A program made the translations under genes and the position numbers. From contig NC_013858.1 in NCBI RefSeq assembly GCF_000010725.1, positions 434,001 to 498,000 on the forward strand: a stretch of DNA of 64,000 nucleotides, given 5' to 3'. Position 1 is the first letter of the stretch; each line of letters begins with the position of its first letter. The notes beneath the pieces were generated by a model, which did not search any database, had not been told where the DNA came from, and saw only the letters and a program-made list of their open reading frames with translations. Shown here in pieces: positions 8,543 to 16,967 of the stretch. This DNA comes from Azospirillum sp. B510 (lineage in GTDB: Bacteria; Pseudomonadota; Alphaproteobacteria; Azospirillales; Azospirillaceae).

Positions 8543-8588
8543 ACTGAAAATCCCCGTGTCGGCGGTTCGACTCCGTCCCTGGGCACCA
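8543..8588 (+). other. Attachment site: 3' half of tRNA-Phe
   Basis: The 46 bases run from the anticodon loop (CTGAAAA, anticodon GAA) through the 3' anticodon strand, variable loop, T-arm (GGCGG / TTCGACT / CCGTC) and acceptor strand CCTGGGC to the discriminator A and CCA. Upstream bases do not complete the D-arm, anticodon stem or 5' acceptor strand, so this is not a functional tRNA gene. Such a fragment is the far-end att repeat left when an element integrates into tRNA-Phe and rebuilds the intact gene at its other end, which must lie left of the window. Confidence 0.85.
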
Positions 8589-9019
8589 TTCTCTTCAAGC
8601 ACTTGGAGAGTGGTGTGTGATCTGCTTACAGAGCACGGTAAGCCGACGGTAAGCAACAGACATCTTACCAATCCGAGCATCAGGATCGATCCCCAGCATC
8701 ACGCAAGATTGGCTTGCCAAACCTGAGAAATGGTTTGAGATGCCCTGACCCGCCTTTCGATCTGCCAAAATCAAGTTTCTTAAATAAATTCCAATCAGTT
8801 AACTGACTTTCCAAAACATCTTACAAATCATGTTCGCTTTGTCAGCTCTTAAAGCAATGCCTTTACTGTTTCTGTAACGCTCGTACTTTCGTAAATTTCG
8901 CCAGCGGAAACGGAACCTCCGCGAAGTCGAATGGCTGCGTCCAGCCCTTTGGGACCACGGACTTCAAAAACCGGTATCGATGACGACACCTCGAAAAGTT
9001 TTCCTTTGTAAGGCGGCGG
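8589..9019. other. Intergenic, chromosome side of the att site
   Basis: 430 bases between the att site and the LacI-type gene. G+C rises back towards the chromosomal level after about 8860. An open frame on the minus strand (8863-9084) overlaps the end of the regulator gene and looks like chance. Nothing else recognised. Confidence 0.4.
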
Positions 9020-10111
9020 TCAAAGCCCCTCGCCGGATCGGCAGGGCGCCGATGACGCACGCGGAATGAGCGTCGGCGGGGCAACGCGGATGCGGTCGTT
9101 GGCGGACGACACCCCCCGCGACAGCAAATCCAGGGCTTCCGCCGCGATGCGGTCGAACGGCACGCGCACCGATGTCAACGGCACCGACAGGCGGCTGACG
9201 ATTGGGATGTCGTTGTAGCCGACCAGGGAAACTTCCTCCGGGACCGACAGCCCGAGCTTCACCAACGCCGACAGCGCGCCGATAGCGGTGTTGTCGTTCA
9301 TGGCGAAGATCGCGGTCGGGCGCGCCGCCGCACCCATCAGGCGCTCGGCCGCGTCAGCGCCGGAATCGATGCCGAAGGTCGATTCGACAATCCAGTCGGG
9401 ATCGACCTCCGCCCCCGCCTCGCTCATCGCCCAGCGATAACCGGCCAACCGGCCTCGGCTGCTCGACGCATAGCTTGGCCCGGCGATGATGCCGATCCGG
9501 CGATGGCCGAGATCCAAGAGATGGCGCGTGGCCAGATAGCCTCCCAGCCGGTCATCCCCGACCGACGACATGCTGTGCCCGTCGCTGCGCAATGCCAGCA
9601 CATAGGGAATGCCCCGCTTCTCGAGCCGGACCGGGAAATCGTCGCCCTCCCTGGCCGTCGACAGGACCAGACCGTCCACGCCCCGCTTCAGCAGGCTTTC
9701 CGCCGCGCCCCGGTCGGCCTCCGGCTCGTCGTCGGTCGTCGCCACGATGGCGAAGCGCCCGGAGCGGGTGCAGGCATGCGCCAACGCCTCATAGAGCATC
9801 GCCATCACCGTATCCGTCAGTCGCGGCACGATCACCCCGATCGTGTTGGTGTTGCCACGGCGCAGGCTTGCCGCCGCGTCGTCGCGCACATAGCCGAGTT
9901 CAGCGGCGACCTGACGCACCTTGCGGGCCGTCTCGCTCTCGGACCTCGGCAAACGCTCGTCGAGAATTCGCGACACCGTGGATTTCGATACGCCCGACGC
10001 CGCGGCGACGTCATGCAGCGTCACCCGCCCCTGTCTCTCTTGCGGATCGTCTCTGCTGAACACCGGCCGGCCCCTCGGGAATTGTCGCAGCCCCAAGATA
10101 ATGGTTGACAC
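9020..10111 (-). CDS. LacI-family transcriptional regulator
   Basis: Up to 363 residues. Helix-turn-helix at about residues 30-52 (VTLHDVAAASGVSKSTVSR) with the LacI hinge following (RRGNTNTIGVIVP), then a periplasmic-binding-protein-like ligand domain (HRRIGIIAGP, AIFAMND, VSLVGYND). It probably represses the divergent aldolase/transporter unit in response to a sugar or sugar acid. The most upstream start is a GTG at 10111; a GTG at residue 30 (about 10024) preceded by AGGGG would give the usual LacI length with the helix-turn-helix at the extreme N-terminus and may be the true start. Palindromic operator-like sites lie in the divergent intergenic region. Confidence 0.88.
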   Translation of the reverse strand: MSTIILGLRQFPRGRPVFSRDDPQERQGRVTLHDVAAASGVSKSTVSRILDERLPRSESETARKVRQVAAELGYVRDDAAASLRRGNTNTIGVIVPRLTDTVMAMLYEALAHACTRSGRFAIVATTDDEPEADRGAAESLLKRGVDGLVLSTAREGDDFPVRLEKRGIPYVLALRSDGHSMSSVGDDRLGGYLATRHLLDLGHRRIGIIAGPSYASSSRGRLAGYRWAMSEAGAEVDPDWIVESTFGIDSGADAAERLMGAAARPTAIFAMNDNTAIGALSALVKLGLSVPEEVSLVGYNDIPIVSRLSVPLTSVRVPFDRIAAEALDLLSRGVSSANDRIRVAPPTLIPRASSAPCRSGEGL

Positions 10112-10134
10112 CCAAATTATTCAAGACTTACGTT

Positions 10135-10175
10135 GGGAACGTTCCCGGCAACGTTCCAAATATCGTTCCCGGAAC
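10135..10175. promoter_or_regulatory. Clustered LacI-type operator palindromes
   Basis: Three related elements: a perfect 12-bp palindrome GGGAACGTTCCC (10135-10146), GGCAACGTTCC (10147-10157) and GTTCCCGGAAC (10165-10175). The central AACGTT/CG symmetry is typical of LacI-family sites. A possible -35 box TTGACA stands at 10105-10110, so a repressor here would block the plus-strand promoter. Confidence 0.6.
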
Positions 10176-10244
10176 ATCGCTGGACCGTAGCACGGCCCGG
10201 AAAAACCCTCACATTTCATAATGATCCTGGAAGGCATCGGAACC

Positions 10245-11171
10245 ATGGCCATCGATTGGAAGGGACTGAACCCCGCGCCCGTTACGCTGTTCAAGGACAA
10301 CGGCGATGTCGATTTCGACGGCAACGCCCGCCTGGCCAAGTGGCTGGCCTCGATCCCCGGCGTGAAGAGCCTGGTCATTCTCGGTCATGCCGGCGAGGGC
10401 ACCTTCCTCACCCATGACGAACAGATCGAACTGATCCGCGTCTACAAGGACGCGACCCCGCTGCCGGTCGTCGCCGGCATCACCGGTGAAGGCACCAAGG
10501 TCGCCGAGTTGGAGGCGAAGGAGAAGTTCGAAGCCGGCGCCACCGGCGCCCTGGTCTACCCGAACCATGGCTGGCTGCGCTTCGGTTACCAGAAGGGCGC
10601 CCCGGTCGACCGCTACAAGGCCGTCGCCCAGTCCGGCCTGGAATGCATCCTGTTCCAGTATCCGGCGGTGACCAAGGCCAACTACGACCTGGACACCCAG
10701 TTGCAGATCGCCGCCATTCCGGGCGTCACCGCCACGAAGAACGGCGTGCGCGACATGAAGCGCTGGTACAACGAGATCCCGGCGCTGAAGAACGCCTTCC
10801 CGGACCTCGCCATCATGTCCTGCCATGACGAATGGCTGCTGCCGACGATGTTCGACGTCGACGGCCTGCTGGTGGGCTACGGCAACATGGCGCCCGAACT
10901 GCTGATCGAATATCTCGCCGCCGGCAAGGCGCAGGACTATCCGCTGGCCCGCAAGTATCACGAACAGCTTCTGCCGATCACCCGCGCGGTCTATCACCGC
11001 GGGTCGCACATGGAGGGTTCGGTCGCGCTGAAGCATGCCCTGCGCGCCCGCGGCCTGATCGACAACGTCAATGTCCGCGAGCCGCTGAAGCCGCTGGGCG
11101 ACGGTGCCGACGAGGAAATCCGCGCCGCGGTGAAGGCGTCCGGACTGACCGTGATCAAGAACGCGGCCTGA
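10245..11171 (+). CDS. DapA-superfamily aldolase/dehydratase
   Basis: 308 residues, the length of dihydrodipicolinate synthase-family TIM barrels. From ATG 10245: GHAGEGT near 47-53 (phosphate/carboxylate loop), Y139 (LFQYPAVTK) and the Schiff-base lysine K165 (TATKNG). Members outside lysine synthesis include 5-dehydro-4-deoxyglucarate dehydratase, KDG aldolase and trans-o-hydroxybenzylidenepyruvate aldolase. The LacI-type regulator and following MFS transporter point to catabolism of a sugar acid or related compound rather than to diaminopimelate. An ATG at 10221 is in frame but has no ribosome site; GGAAGG precedes 10245. A terminator-like hairpin follows the stop. Confidence 0.85.
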   Translation: MAIDWKGLNPAPVTLFKDNGDVDFDGNARLAKWLASIPGVKSLVILGHAGEGTFLTHDEQIELIRVYKDATPLPVVAGITGEGTKVAELEAKEKFEAGATGALVYPNHGWLRFGYQKGAPVDRYKAVAQSGLECILFQYPAVTKANYDLDTQLQIAAIPGVTATKNGVRDMKRWYNEIPALKNAFPDLAIMSCHDEWLLPTMFDVDGLLVGYGNMAPELLIEYLAAGKAQDYPLARKYHEQLLPITRAVYHRGSHMEGSVALKHALRARGLIDNVNVREPLKPLGDGADEEIRAAVKASGLTVIKNAA

Positions 11172-11206
11172 AAGAGCGGGGCCACCCAAAAGGTGGCCCC
11201 TCTTTC
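11172..11206 (+). terminator. Terminator-like hairpin
   Basis: Stem GGGGCCACC / GGTGGCCCC with a CAAAA loop directly after the aldolase stop, extended by AAAGAG / CTCTTT. It could end the aldolase transcript or reduce read-through into the MFS gene 130 bases downstream. Confidence 0.75.
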
Positions 11207-11337
11207 GTCCCGCGATCCTTTCGGCGGCGATGCGGACTTTGCCCGACCGCCGCCGGGGAGCCAAACTGGGAGGGCCTCCGGCAGCCACGGGCTTCCGGCA
11301 ATAAGAAAAAACATCATCAGGCTTGAGAGGAAACGCC

Positions 11338-12753
11338 ATGCTCATGCAGACATCCGGGGATGCCGCCGCCTCCGGGCGAGACGCCGCGGCTGGACAGAGC
11401 GCCAGCCAATTCGATGGACAGGCGGACATCAGCGCCCGGCTTGAACGGCTTCCGATCACCAAACGGGTCTTCTGGACCCGCAACATCATCGGCGCCGCCA
11501 CTTTCTTCGATGGCTATACGGTGATCGCCATCGCCTATGCGATGCCGGTTCTGGTTCGCGAATGGGGGCTTGGCCCGGAACAGACCGGACTGATCCTGTC
11601 GATGGGCTATCTGGGCCAGCTCATCGGCGCCGTCTTCTTCGGCTGGCTGGCCGAACGGATCGGCCGCCTCAGCGTCCTTCTCTTCACCATCCTGCTGTTC
11701 GTCAGCATGGATTTCGCCTGCCTGTTCGCCTGGGGTGCTGCGTCGATGATGGCGTTCCGCTTCATCCAGGGCATCGGCACCGGTGGCGAGGTGCCGGTCG
11801 CAAGCGCCTACATCAACGAATATATCGGATCGAAGGGACGCGGCCGCTTCTTCCTGCTCTACGAGGTGATGTTCCTGCTGGGCCTCGTCGGCGCCGGCCT
11901 CATCGCCCGGGCCCTGGTTCCGGTCTATGGCTGGCAGGCGATGTTCCTGGTCGGCATCATTCCCGGCATCATCCTGATCCCGTTCCGCTTCTTCATGAAG
12001 GAATCGCCGCGCTGGCTGGCCTCCAAGGGCCGTTACGCGGAGGCCGACCGGATCGTCGGCCAGTTGGAGGCGAGCGCCACGGCCTCGGGACATCAGCTTG
12101 AGACGCCGAAGCCCATCCCGACCCGGGCGAAAGCCAGCTCCAACTGGAACGAGCTGTTCTCCGGCTTCTATCGGCGCCGCACCTTCACCATCTGGGCGAT
12201 GTGGTTCTGTTCCTATCTCGTCGCCAACGGCATGATCACCTGGCTGCCGACGCTGTACCGGCAGACCTTCAATCTGCCGCTCGAAACCAGCCTGATGTAC
12301 GGTCTGCTGACCTCGGTCGCCGGAGTCATCGCGTCGGTCGCCTGCGCGCTGCTGATCGACAAGGTCGGGCGCAAGCGCTGGTACATGTGCGCCTTCTTCG
12401 CCGCTCCGCTGCCGCTTCTCGCCCTCGCTTTCCTCGGCGCCACCTCGCCGGTGGAGGTGCTGGTCCTCGCCGGGCTGGCCTATGCGATCCTGCAAACGAT
12501 CACCTTCTCGCTCTACCTCTACTCGGCGGAGCTGTATCCCACCCGCATGAGGGCGCTCGGCACCGGGCTTGGCAGCGCCTGGCTGCGCCTCGGCTCTTCC
12601 ACCGGTCCCATTCTGGTCGGCATTCTGATGGGGTCGGCCGGCATCCAGTCGGTGTTCGCGACCTTCGCCGCCGTCTCGCTGGTCGGCGCGGTCATCACCG
12701 CCCTCTTCGCCGTCGAGACCAAGGGCAGGGTTCTGGAAGAACTGTCGCCCTGA
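11338..12753 (+). CDS. MFS transporter, sugar-porter-like
   Basis: 471 residues with 12 hydrophobic segments. The loop between helices 2 and 3 has the MFS motif (GWLAERIGRLS), the segment after helix 6 has the ESPRWLASKGRY signature of sugar-porter-type carriers, and the second half has LYSAELYPTRMRALG before helix 11. Inner-membrane proton symporter, substrate probably the sugar acid or metabolite used by the preceding aldolase. ATG 11338 is chosen because GAGAGGAAA lies just upstream; an in-frame TTG 15 bases earlier is unlikely. The gene is convergent with the aldehyde dehydrogenase. Confidence 0.88.
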   Translation: MLMQTSGDAAASGRDAAAGQSASQFDGQADISARLERLPITKRVFWTRNIIGAATFFDGYTVIAIAYAMPVLVREWGLGPEQTGLILSMGYLGQLIGAVFFGWLAERIGRLSVLLFTILLFVSMDFACLFAWGAASMMAFRFIQGIGTGGEVPVASAYINEYIGSKGRGRFFLLYEVMFLLGLVGAGLIARALVPVYGWQAMFLVGIIPGIILIPFRFFMKESPRWLASKGRYAEADRIVGQLEASATASGHQLETPKPIPTRAKASSNWNELFSGFYRRRTFTIWAMWFCSYLVANGMITWLPTLYRQTFNLPLETSLMYGLLTSVAGVIASVACALLIDKVGRKRWYMCAFFAAPLPLLALAFLGATSPVEVLVLAGLAYAILQTITFSLYLYSAELYPTRMRALGTGLGSAWLRLGSSTGPILVGILMGSAGIQSVFATFAAVSLVGAVITALFAVETKGRVLEELSP

Positions 12754-12889
12754 CCGTCCCGGGCCACGGCGCGGGCGACGCCCGCGGAGACAAGCCAGAC
12801 GGTTGCTCACCCCCCGGGCGATGCGCGCGGTTTTGTTGGCCAGAGCCACGGCAGCTCCGTCGCCCAACCGCGGGAAAGAGAAGCAGGCC

Positions 12890-14314
12890 TTATGGACGGT
12901 GAAGCGTCTTGACCTCCAGAAAATCCTCCAGGCCGAACCGTCCGCCCTCGCGTCCGTTACCGGATTGCTTGTAGCCGCCGAACGGGCTGCCGTAGCGGTG
13001 CGGCGCGCCGTTGATATGCACCATGCCGGCGCGCAGCCGGCTTGCCACCCGTTCCGCGCGGGCCGGATCGCCGGTCTGGATATAGGCGGCAAGACCATAT
13101 TCGGTGTCGTTGGCGATCTCGATCGCTTCCTCCTCGCCGTCGAACGGGATGATCGCCAGCACCGGCCCGAACACCTCCTCGCGCGCGATGCGCATGCTGT
13201 TGTCCACGTCGGCGAAGATCGTCGGCCTGACGAAATAGCCGGTCTCGAAGCCGTCCGGCTTTCCCGCCCCGCCAACGAGCGGCCGGGCCCCTTCGGCGAT
13301 CCCCGCTTCGATCAGCGCCTGGACCCGGCCATATTGGACGTCGCTGACCAGCGGCCCGACATGCGGACCTTCCTCGGCGGGATTGCCGACCTTGACCTCT
13401 TGACCAGCACGTCTGGCGATCTCGACAGCCCGGTCATAGACCGACCTCTGCACCAGAAGACGGGTCGGCGCGTCACAGGACTGGCCGGAATTGTTGAAGC
13501 ATTCCAGGACGCTGGCGGTGATGCGGTCTTCGAGGTCGGCGTCCTCGAACAGGATGTTCGGCGACTTGCCGCCAAGCTCGAGCGTCACGCGCTTGACGGT
13601 CTCGGCGGCGTCCTTGCTGACGGCGATGCCGGCGCGCGTCGATCCGGTGAAGGACATCATGTCGACATCGCGATGCCTCGACAGCGCGGCCCCCACGCTG
13701 GGACCATCGCCGTTGACGAGGTTGAAGACGCCGGCGGGGAAGCCGGCCTCCTCGATCATCTCCGCATACAGCATGGCGTTGAGCGGCGTCAGCTCGCTCG
13801 GCTTCAGCACGCAGGTGCAGCCGGTCGCCAGCGCCGCGACGACCTTCAGGGCGATCTGGTTGATCGGCCAGTTCCACGGCGTGATCAGTCCGCAGACCCC
13901 CACCGGTTCGCGCAGGATGACATCGCCGTTCGGCAGCGCCTCGCGCATCGGCAACCGTTTCAAGGCATCGATGTAGCCTTGGAGATGGCCGACGCCGACA
14001 TCGGCCTGCTGCTCCCGGCTCATGCTGATCGGCGCGCCGAGTTCGAGCGTGATCGTCTGCGCCATCTCCTCGTAGCGGCGCTTGTAGACCGCCAGCAGAG
14101 CCTCCAGAAGCGCCAGACGCTCCTCGACACTGGTGCGGCTGTAGGTGACGAAGGCGGTCTTCGCGGCGGCGACGGCGCGGTCGATATCGGCGGCCGTTCC
14201 CATCGAGATCACGGCGACCGGCTGCTCGGTCGCCGGATTCAGAACCTCCCGGTCGTTCGCCGCAAGCGGGGCGACCCATTCACCATTGATATAGAATTTC
14301 CGCCGGTCGATCAT
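12890..14314 (-). CDS. NAD(P)-dependent aldehyde dehydrogenase
   Basis: 474 residues, normal for the ALDH superfamily. Oxidises an aldehyde to the acid with NAD(P). Visible motifs: ITPWNWP (145-150, cofactor domain), FTGSTRAG near 223, general base E246 in LELGGKSP and nucleophile C280 in NSGQSCDAP. The ribosome site GGAGGGAAA precedes ATG 14314. It is the last gene of a minus-strand operon with a metallo-beta-lactamase-fold hydrolase and a polyamine-type ABC transporter, so a likely substrate is an aminoaldehyde or another aldehyde released from the imported compound; this is inference from context. Confidence 0.92.
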   Translation of the reverse strand: MIDRRKFYINGEWVAPLAANDREVLNPATEQPVAVISMGTAADIDRAVAAAKTAFVTYSRTSVEERLALLEALLAVYKRRYEEMAQTITLELGAPISMSREQQADVGVGHLQGYIDALKRLPMREALPNGDVILREPVGVCGLITPWNWPINQIALKVVAALATGCTCVLKPSELTPLNAMLYAEMIEEAGFPAGVFNLVNGDGPSVGAALSRHRDVDMMSFTGSTRAGIAVSKDAAETVKRVTLELGGKSPNILFEDADLEDRITASVLECFNNSGQSCDAPTRLLVQRSVYDRAVEIARRAGQEVKVGNPAEEGPHVGPLVSDVQYGRVQALIEAGIAEGARPLVGGAGKPDGFETGYFVRPTIFADVDNSMRIAREEVFGPVLAIIPFDGEEEAIEIANDTEYGLAAYIQTGDPARAERVASRLRAGMVHINGAPHRYGSPFGGYKQSGNGREGGRFGLEDFLEVKTLHRP

Positions 14315-14328
14315 TGCTTTCCCTCCCG

Positions 14329-15063
14329 CTACAGATGCTTCTGTTTGTCGTTCAGCCAGTCGGTGATCAGTTCGCGAAAGCGCTCGCCACCGAAGCTGGG
14401 GAAATGCCCGCCATGCACCACCCGCACGGGGAGCTTCAGGAGCCGTTCCATCGACGCCAGATAATCCTCGGCGTTCGAATGATAGGTGTCCTCGATCAGC
14501 GGCCCGTCATAGAGGATGTCGCCCGAAAACAGCGTCGCCGTGGCATCCTCCCAGATCGCGATGCCGCCGGGGGAATGGCCGGGCGTATGGATGATCTCGA
14601 AGCTGCGGTCGCCCAGGTCGATCCGGTCACCGTCCTGGAGGATGCGGGTCGCCGGGGCCTTCTTCACCGCGTAGCAGGTCGAGCAATAAGGTTCGGGCGG
14701 CAACCGATCGAAGATGCCGTCGCTGACATAAGGGTCGGCGAGCGTGTTGGCCCGCGTCGGCCCGGCGATGATGTCGGCTTCGGCGGCATGCACCGCGCGG
14801 CAGTCGAATTCATGATGGCAGCCGATATGGTCGAAATGGGTGTGGCTGGCCACCGCGATCAGGTCGCGTTCGGTGACCAGCGGCACCCAGTCCCGCAGCG
14901 AGACGACGCCCATGCCGCTGTCGACCAGCATGTCGCGGTCGCGGCCGCGCACATGCCAGATGTTGCAGCGGTAGAATTCCTGGATGAAGGGCTCGGAAAT
15001 CGCCGTGACGCCATCATCGAGACGGCGCAGCGCATACCAGTCTTCGGCGCGGGCGCGCTCCAT
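14329..15063 (-). CDS. Metallo-beta-lactamase-fold hydrolase
   Basis: 244 residues with the dinuclear-metal motif SHTHFDHIG (H74, H76, D78, H79), then HTPGHSPGG, SGDIL (bridging Asp) and VVHGGHFPSFG. The family hydrolyses thioesters, lactones and related esters; the substrate cannot be read from the sequence. No signal peptide, so cytoplasmic. It starts 4 bases after the ABC ATPase stop and ends 15 bases before the dehydrogenase start, so the three are co-transcribed. A lactonase or thioesterase step in the same catabolic pathway is plausible. Confidence 0.88.
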   Translation of the reverse strand: MERARAEDWYALRRLDDGVTAISEPFIQEFYRCNIWHVRGRDRDMLVDSGMGVVSLRDWVPLVTERDLIAVASHTHFDHIGCHHEFDCRAVHAAEADIIAGPTRANTLADPYVSDGIFDRLPPEPYCSTCYAVKKAPATRILQDGDRIDLGDRSFEIIHTPGHSPGGIAIWEDATATLFSGDILYDGPLIEDTYHSNAEDYLASMERLLKLPVRVVHGGHFPSFGGERFRELITDWLNDKQKHL

Positions 15064-15066
15064 CGA

Positions 15067-16179
15067 TCAGGCCCTCCCGGCCGGGGTGGGCAGGGCCACG
15101 ACATCCTCGGCCTCGACCGCGAGCGCGACCTCCTGGCCGTCCGTGACCGTCGCCGACGCCGGCATATGCGCCATGATGGTCAGATCCCCGGCCAGATCCC
15201 CGGCGGCGGCGGGCTTCAGATGGCAACGGTAATGGGTGCCGAAGAAAGCGGCATCGGCGATGCGCGCCTGTCCGAGCGGCGTGAGCGGACGGTCGGCCTT
15301 GCAGGCGCGGCGGAAATGCTCCGGCCGGATGCAGAGCGTCACCTGCTGCCCCACGGCAGGCTCGGCGGCGGTGAAATTGCGCCGGGGAAGCACCAGGCTG
15401 CCGATCGCGGTCCCGACCTTGGCCGTCGCCGCGTCCAGCGCCTCGACCACGCCGGGCAGGAAGTTCGTCTCGCCCAGGAAGCCGGCGGAGAACAGCGAGC
15501 GTGGGCGCATGTAGATCTCGGCCGGCGGGCCGAAATCCTCGACACGCCCCCGGTTCATCACCGCGATGCGGTCGGCGATCGCCATCGCCTCCTCCTGATC
15601 GTGGGTGACATGCACGAAGGTGGTGCCGACCCGCTTCTGGATCGCCTTCAGCTCATCCTGCATCTGGCGGCGAAGTTGAAGGTCGAGCGCGCCGAGCGGC
15701 TCGTCGAGCAGCAGCACGTCGGGGTCGACCGCCAGCGCGCGGGCCAGCGCCACCCGCTGGCGCTGGCCGCCGGACAATTCGTGCGGCTTCTTCTCGGCCG
15801 ACTCCTTGAGCCCGACGAGATCGAGCAGCGCCTTCGCCCGCTCGTCGCGCGCGGCCCTGGCGACACCGCGCATCCTGAGACCGAAGCCGACATTGTCCTT
15901 CAGCCGCATGTGCGGAAACAGCGCGTAGTCCTGGAACATCGTCGTCGTCGGCCGCTTGGCCGGCGCGACATGGGTCATGTCCTTGCCGCCGATCATGACG
16001 CGACCCGAGGTCGGCGAGAGAAAGCCGCCGAGGATGCTCAGGAGCGTGGTCTTGCCGCAGCCGGATGGCCCGAGCAGCACGATGAACTCGCCGGCCGCGA
16101 TGTCGAGGCTGACATTGTCGAGCGCGGTGAAGCCGACGAAGGTCTTCGTGGCATTCACGATCGAAACCGGCGCGGTCAT
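15067..16179 (-). CDS. ABC transporter ATP-binding protein, PotA-like
   Basis: 370 residues. Walker A GPSGCGKTT near 40, Q-loop, signature LSGGQRQRVALARAL near 140, Walker B VLLLDEPLGALD near 160, H-loop THDQEEA, then a C-terminal TOBE-type regulatory domain, as in spermidine/putrescine and iron(III) importers. It energises the permease pair encoded upstream. The ATG at 16179 (MTAPVS) overlaps the stop of the preceding permease (ATGA) and has GAGGAAA upstream; an open extension further up is the shadow of the permease gene. Confidence 0.93.
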   Translation of the reverse strand: MTAPVSIVNATKTFVGFTALDNVSLDIAAGEFIVLLGPSGCGKTTLLSILGGFLSPTSGRVMIGGKDMTHVAPAKRPTTTMFQDYALFPHMRLKDNVGFGLRMRGVARAARDERAKALLDLVGLKESAEKKPHELSGGQRQRVALARALAVDPDVLLLDEPLGALDLQLRRQMQDELKAIQKRVGTTFVHVTHDQEEAMAIADRIAVMNRGRVEDFGPPAEIYMRPRSLFSAGFLGETNFLPGVVEALDAATAKVGTAIGSLVLPRRNFTAAEPAVGQQVTLCIRPEHFRRACKADRPLTPLGQARIADAAFFGTHYRCHLKPAAAGDLAGDLTIMAHMPASATVTDGQEVALAVEAEDVVALPTPAGRA

Positions 16180-16967
16180 GATTTCCTCGTCCTTCTGAAC
16201 AGCCAAAGTTCCAGCACCATCAGCACGCTGACCGACACCAGGAAGACCAGCGATCCAACGGCGTTGGTCTTCGGGTTGAGACCGGAGCGCAGCAGGCTCC
16301 AGATCTCGACGGGCAAGGTCACGTCGAAGCGCGACAGAAGGAACGCGATGATGAACTCGTCCCAGCTGAAGGTCACCGACAGGAAGAATGCCGCCAGAAG
16401 CGAGGGCAGCAGCATCGGCGCCGTCACCAGCAGCATGACCTTGACTTCGCCGGCGCCGAGATCGCGGGCGGCGCGCTCGATGTTGACATGGTGCGCGCCC
16501 ATCGACGAGTAGATGAGGGCGAAGCAGAGCGGCAGGTTGATCACCACATGGCCGATGCCGACCGTCCACAGCGACAGTCCGACGCCGAGCGCGTTGAGCA
16601 CGGTCAGCAGCCCGAGCGCGATGATCAGGTAGCTGACGGTCATCGGCGCGATCAGCAGCCCGCGCTGCAACGCCGAGCCGGGCAGCCGATAGCGGGCGAG
16701 CGCATAGGCGGCGAGAAAGCCGAAGAGACAGGCGACGAAGGACGAGACCATCGCCACCACGAAGGAATGCAGCAGCGCGGCCATCAGCTTGCCGTCAGCG
16801 AACACCGCCTCGTACCAGCGCAGCGAGACGCCGTTGAACGGCGGCACCGGCAGGCGCCCGTCCTGGAAGGAGAACAGCACCAGCACGACCACCGGCAGGA
16901 AGATGAAACCGAAGAGCAGGGCGGCGTAGAGCCAGGAGGCCAGGGCGGCGAGAAGCTTGCGCGTCAT
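16176..16967 (-). CDS. ABC permease, PotC-like
   Basis: 263 residues with about six membrane helices and the inner-membrane EAA loop (RAARDLGAGEVKVMLLVTAPML, residues about 165-186, where the ATPase docks). It forms the membrane channel with the next-upstream permease. Overlaps both neighbours by 1-4 bases, an arrangement typical of translationally coupled transporter operons. Confidence 0.93.
   Translation of the reverse strand: MTRKLLAALASWLYAALLFGFIFLPVVVLVLFSFQDGRLPVPPFNGVSLRWYEAVFADGKLMAALLHSFVVAMVSSFVACLFGFLAAYALARYRLPGSALQRGLLIAPMTVSYLIIALGLLTVLNALGVGLSLWTVGIGHVVINLPLCFALIYSSMGAHHVNIERAARDLGAGEVKVMLLVTAPMLLPSLLAAFFLSVTFSWDEFIIAFLLSRFDVTLPVEIWSLLRSGLNPKTNAVGSLVFLVSVSVLMVLELWLFRRTRKS

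Noticed and set aside
8543-8588. A functional tRNA gene
   Set aside because: The 5' half (acceptor, D-arm, 5' anticodon strand) is missing, so it cannot fold as a tRNA.
8538-8726. A short protein frame starting at the att site
   Set aside because: Its first part is the tRNA-Phe 3' half read as protein; no ribosome site or family.
8863-9084. A 73-residue minus-strand frame
   Set aside because: Overlaps the end of the LacI-type gene in another frame; very basic and without recognisable features.
12803-16512. Two long plus-strand frames opposite the dehydrogenase, hydrolase and ABC genes
   Set aside because: Shadows of the minus-strand operon, whose genes have all catalytic motifs and coupled starts.
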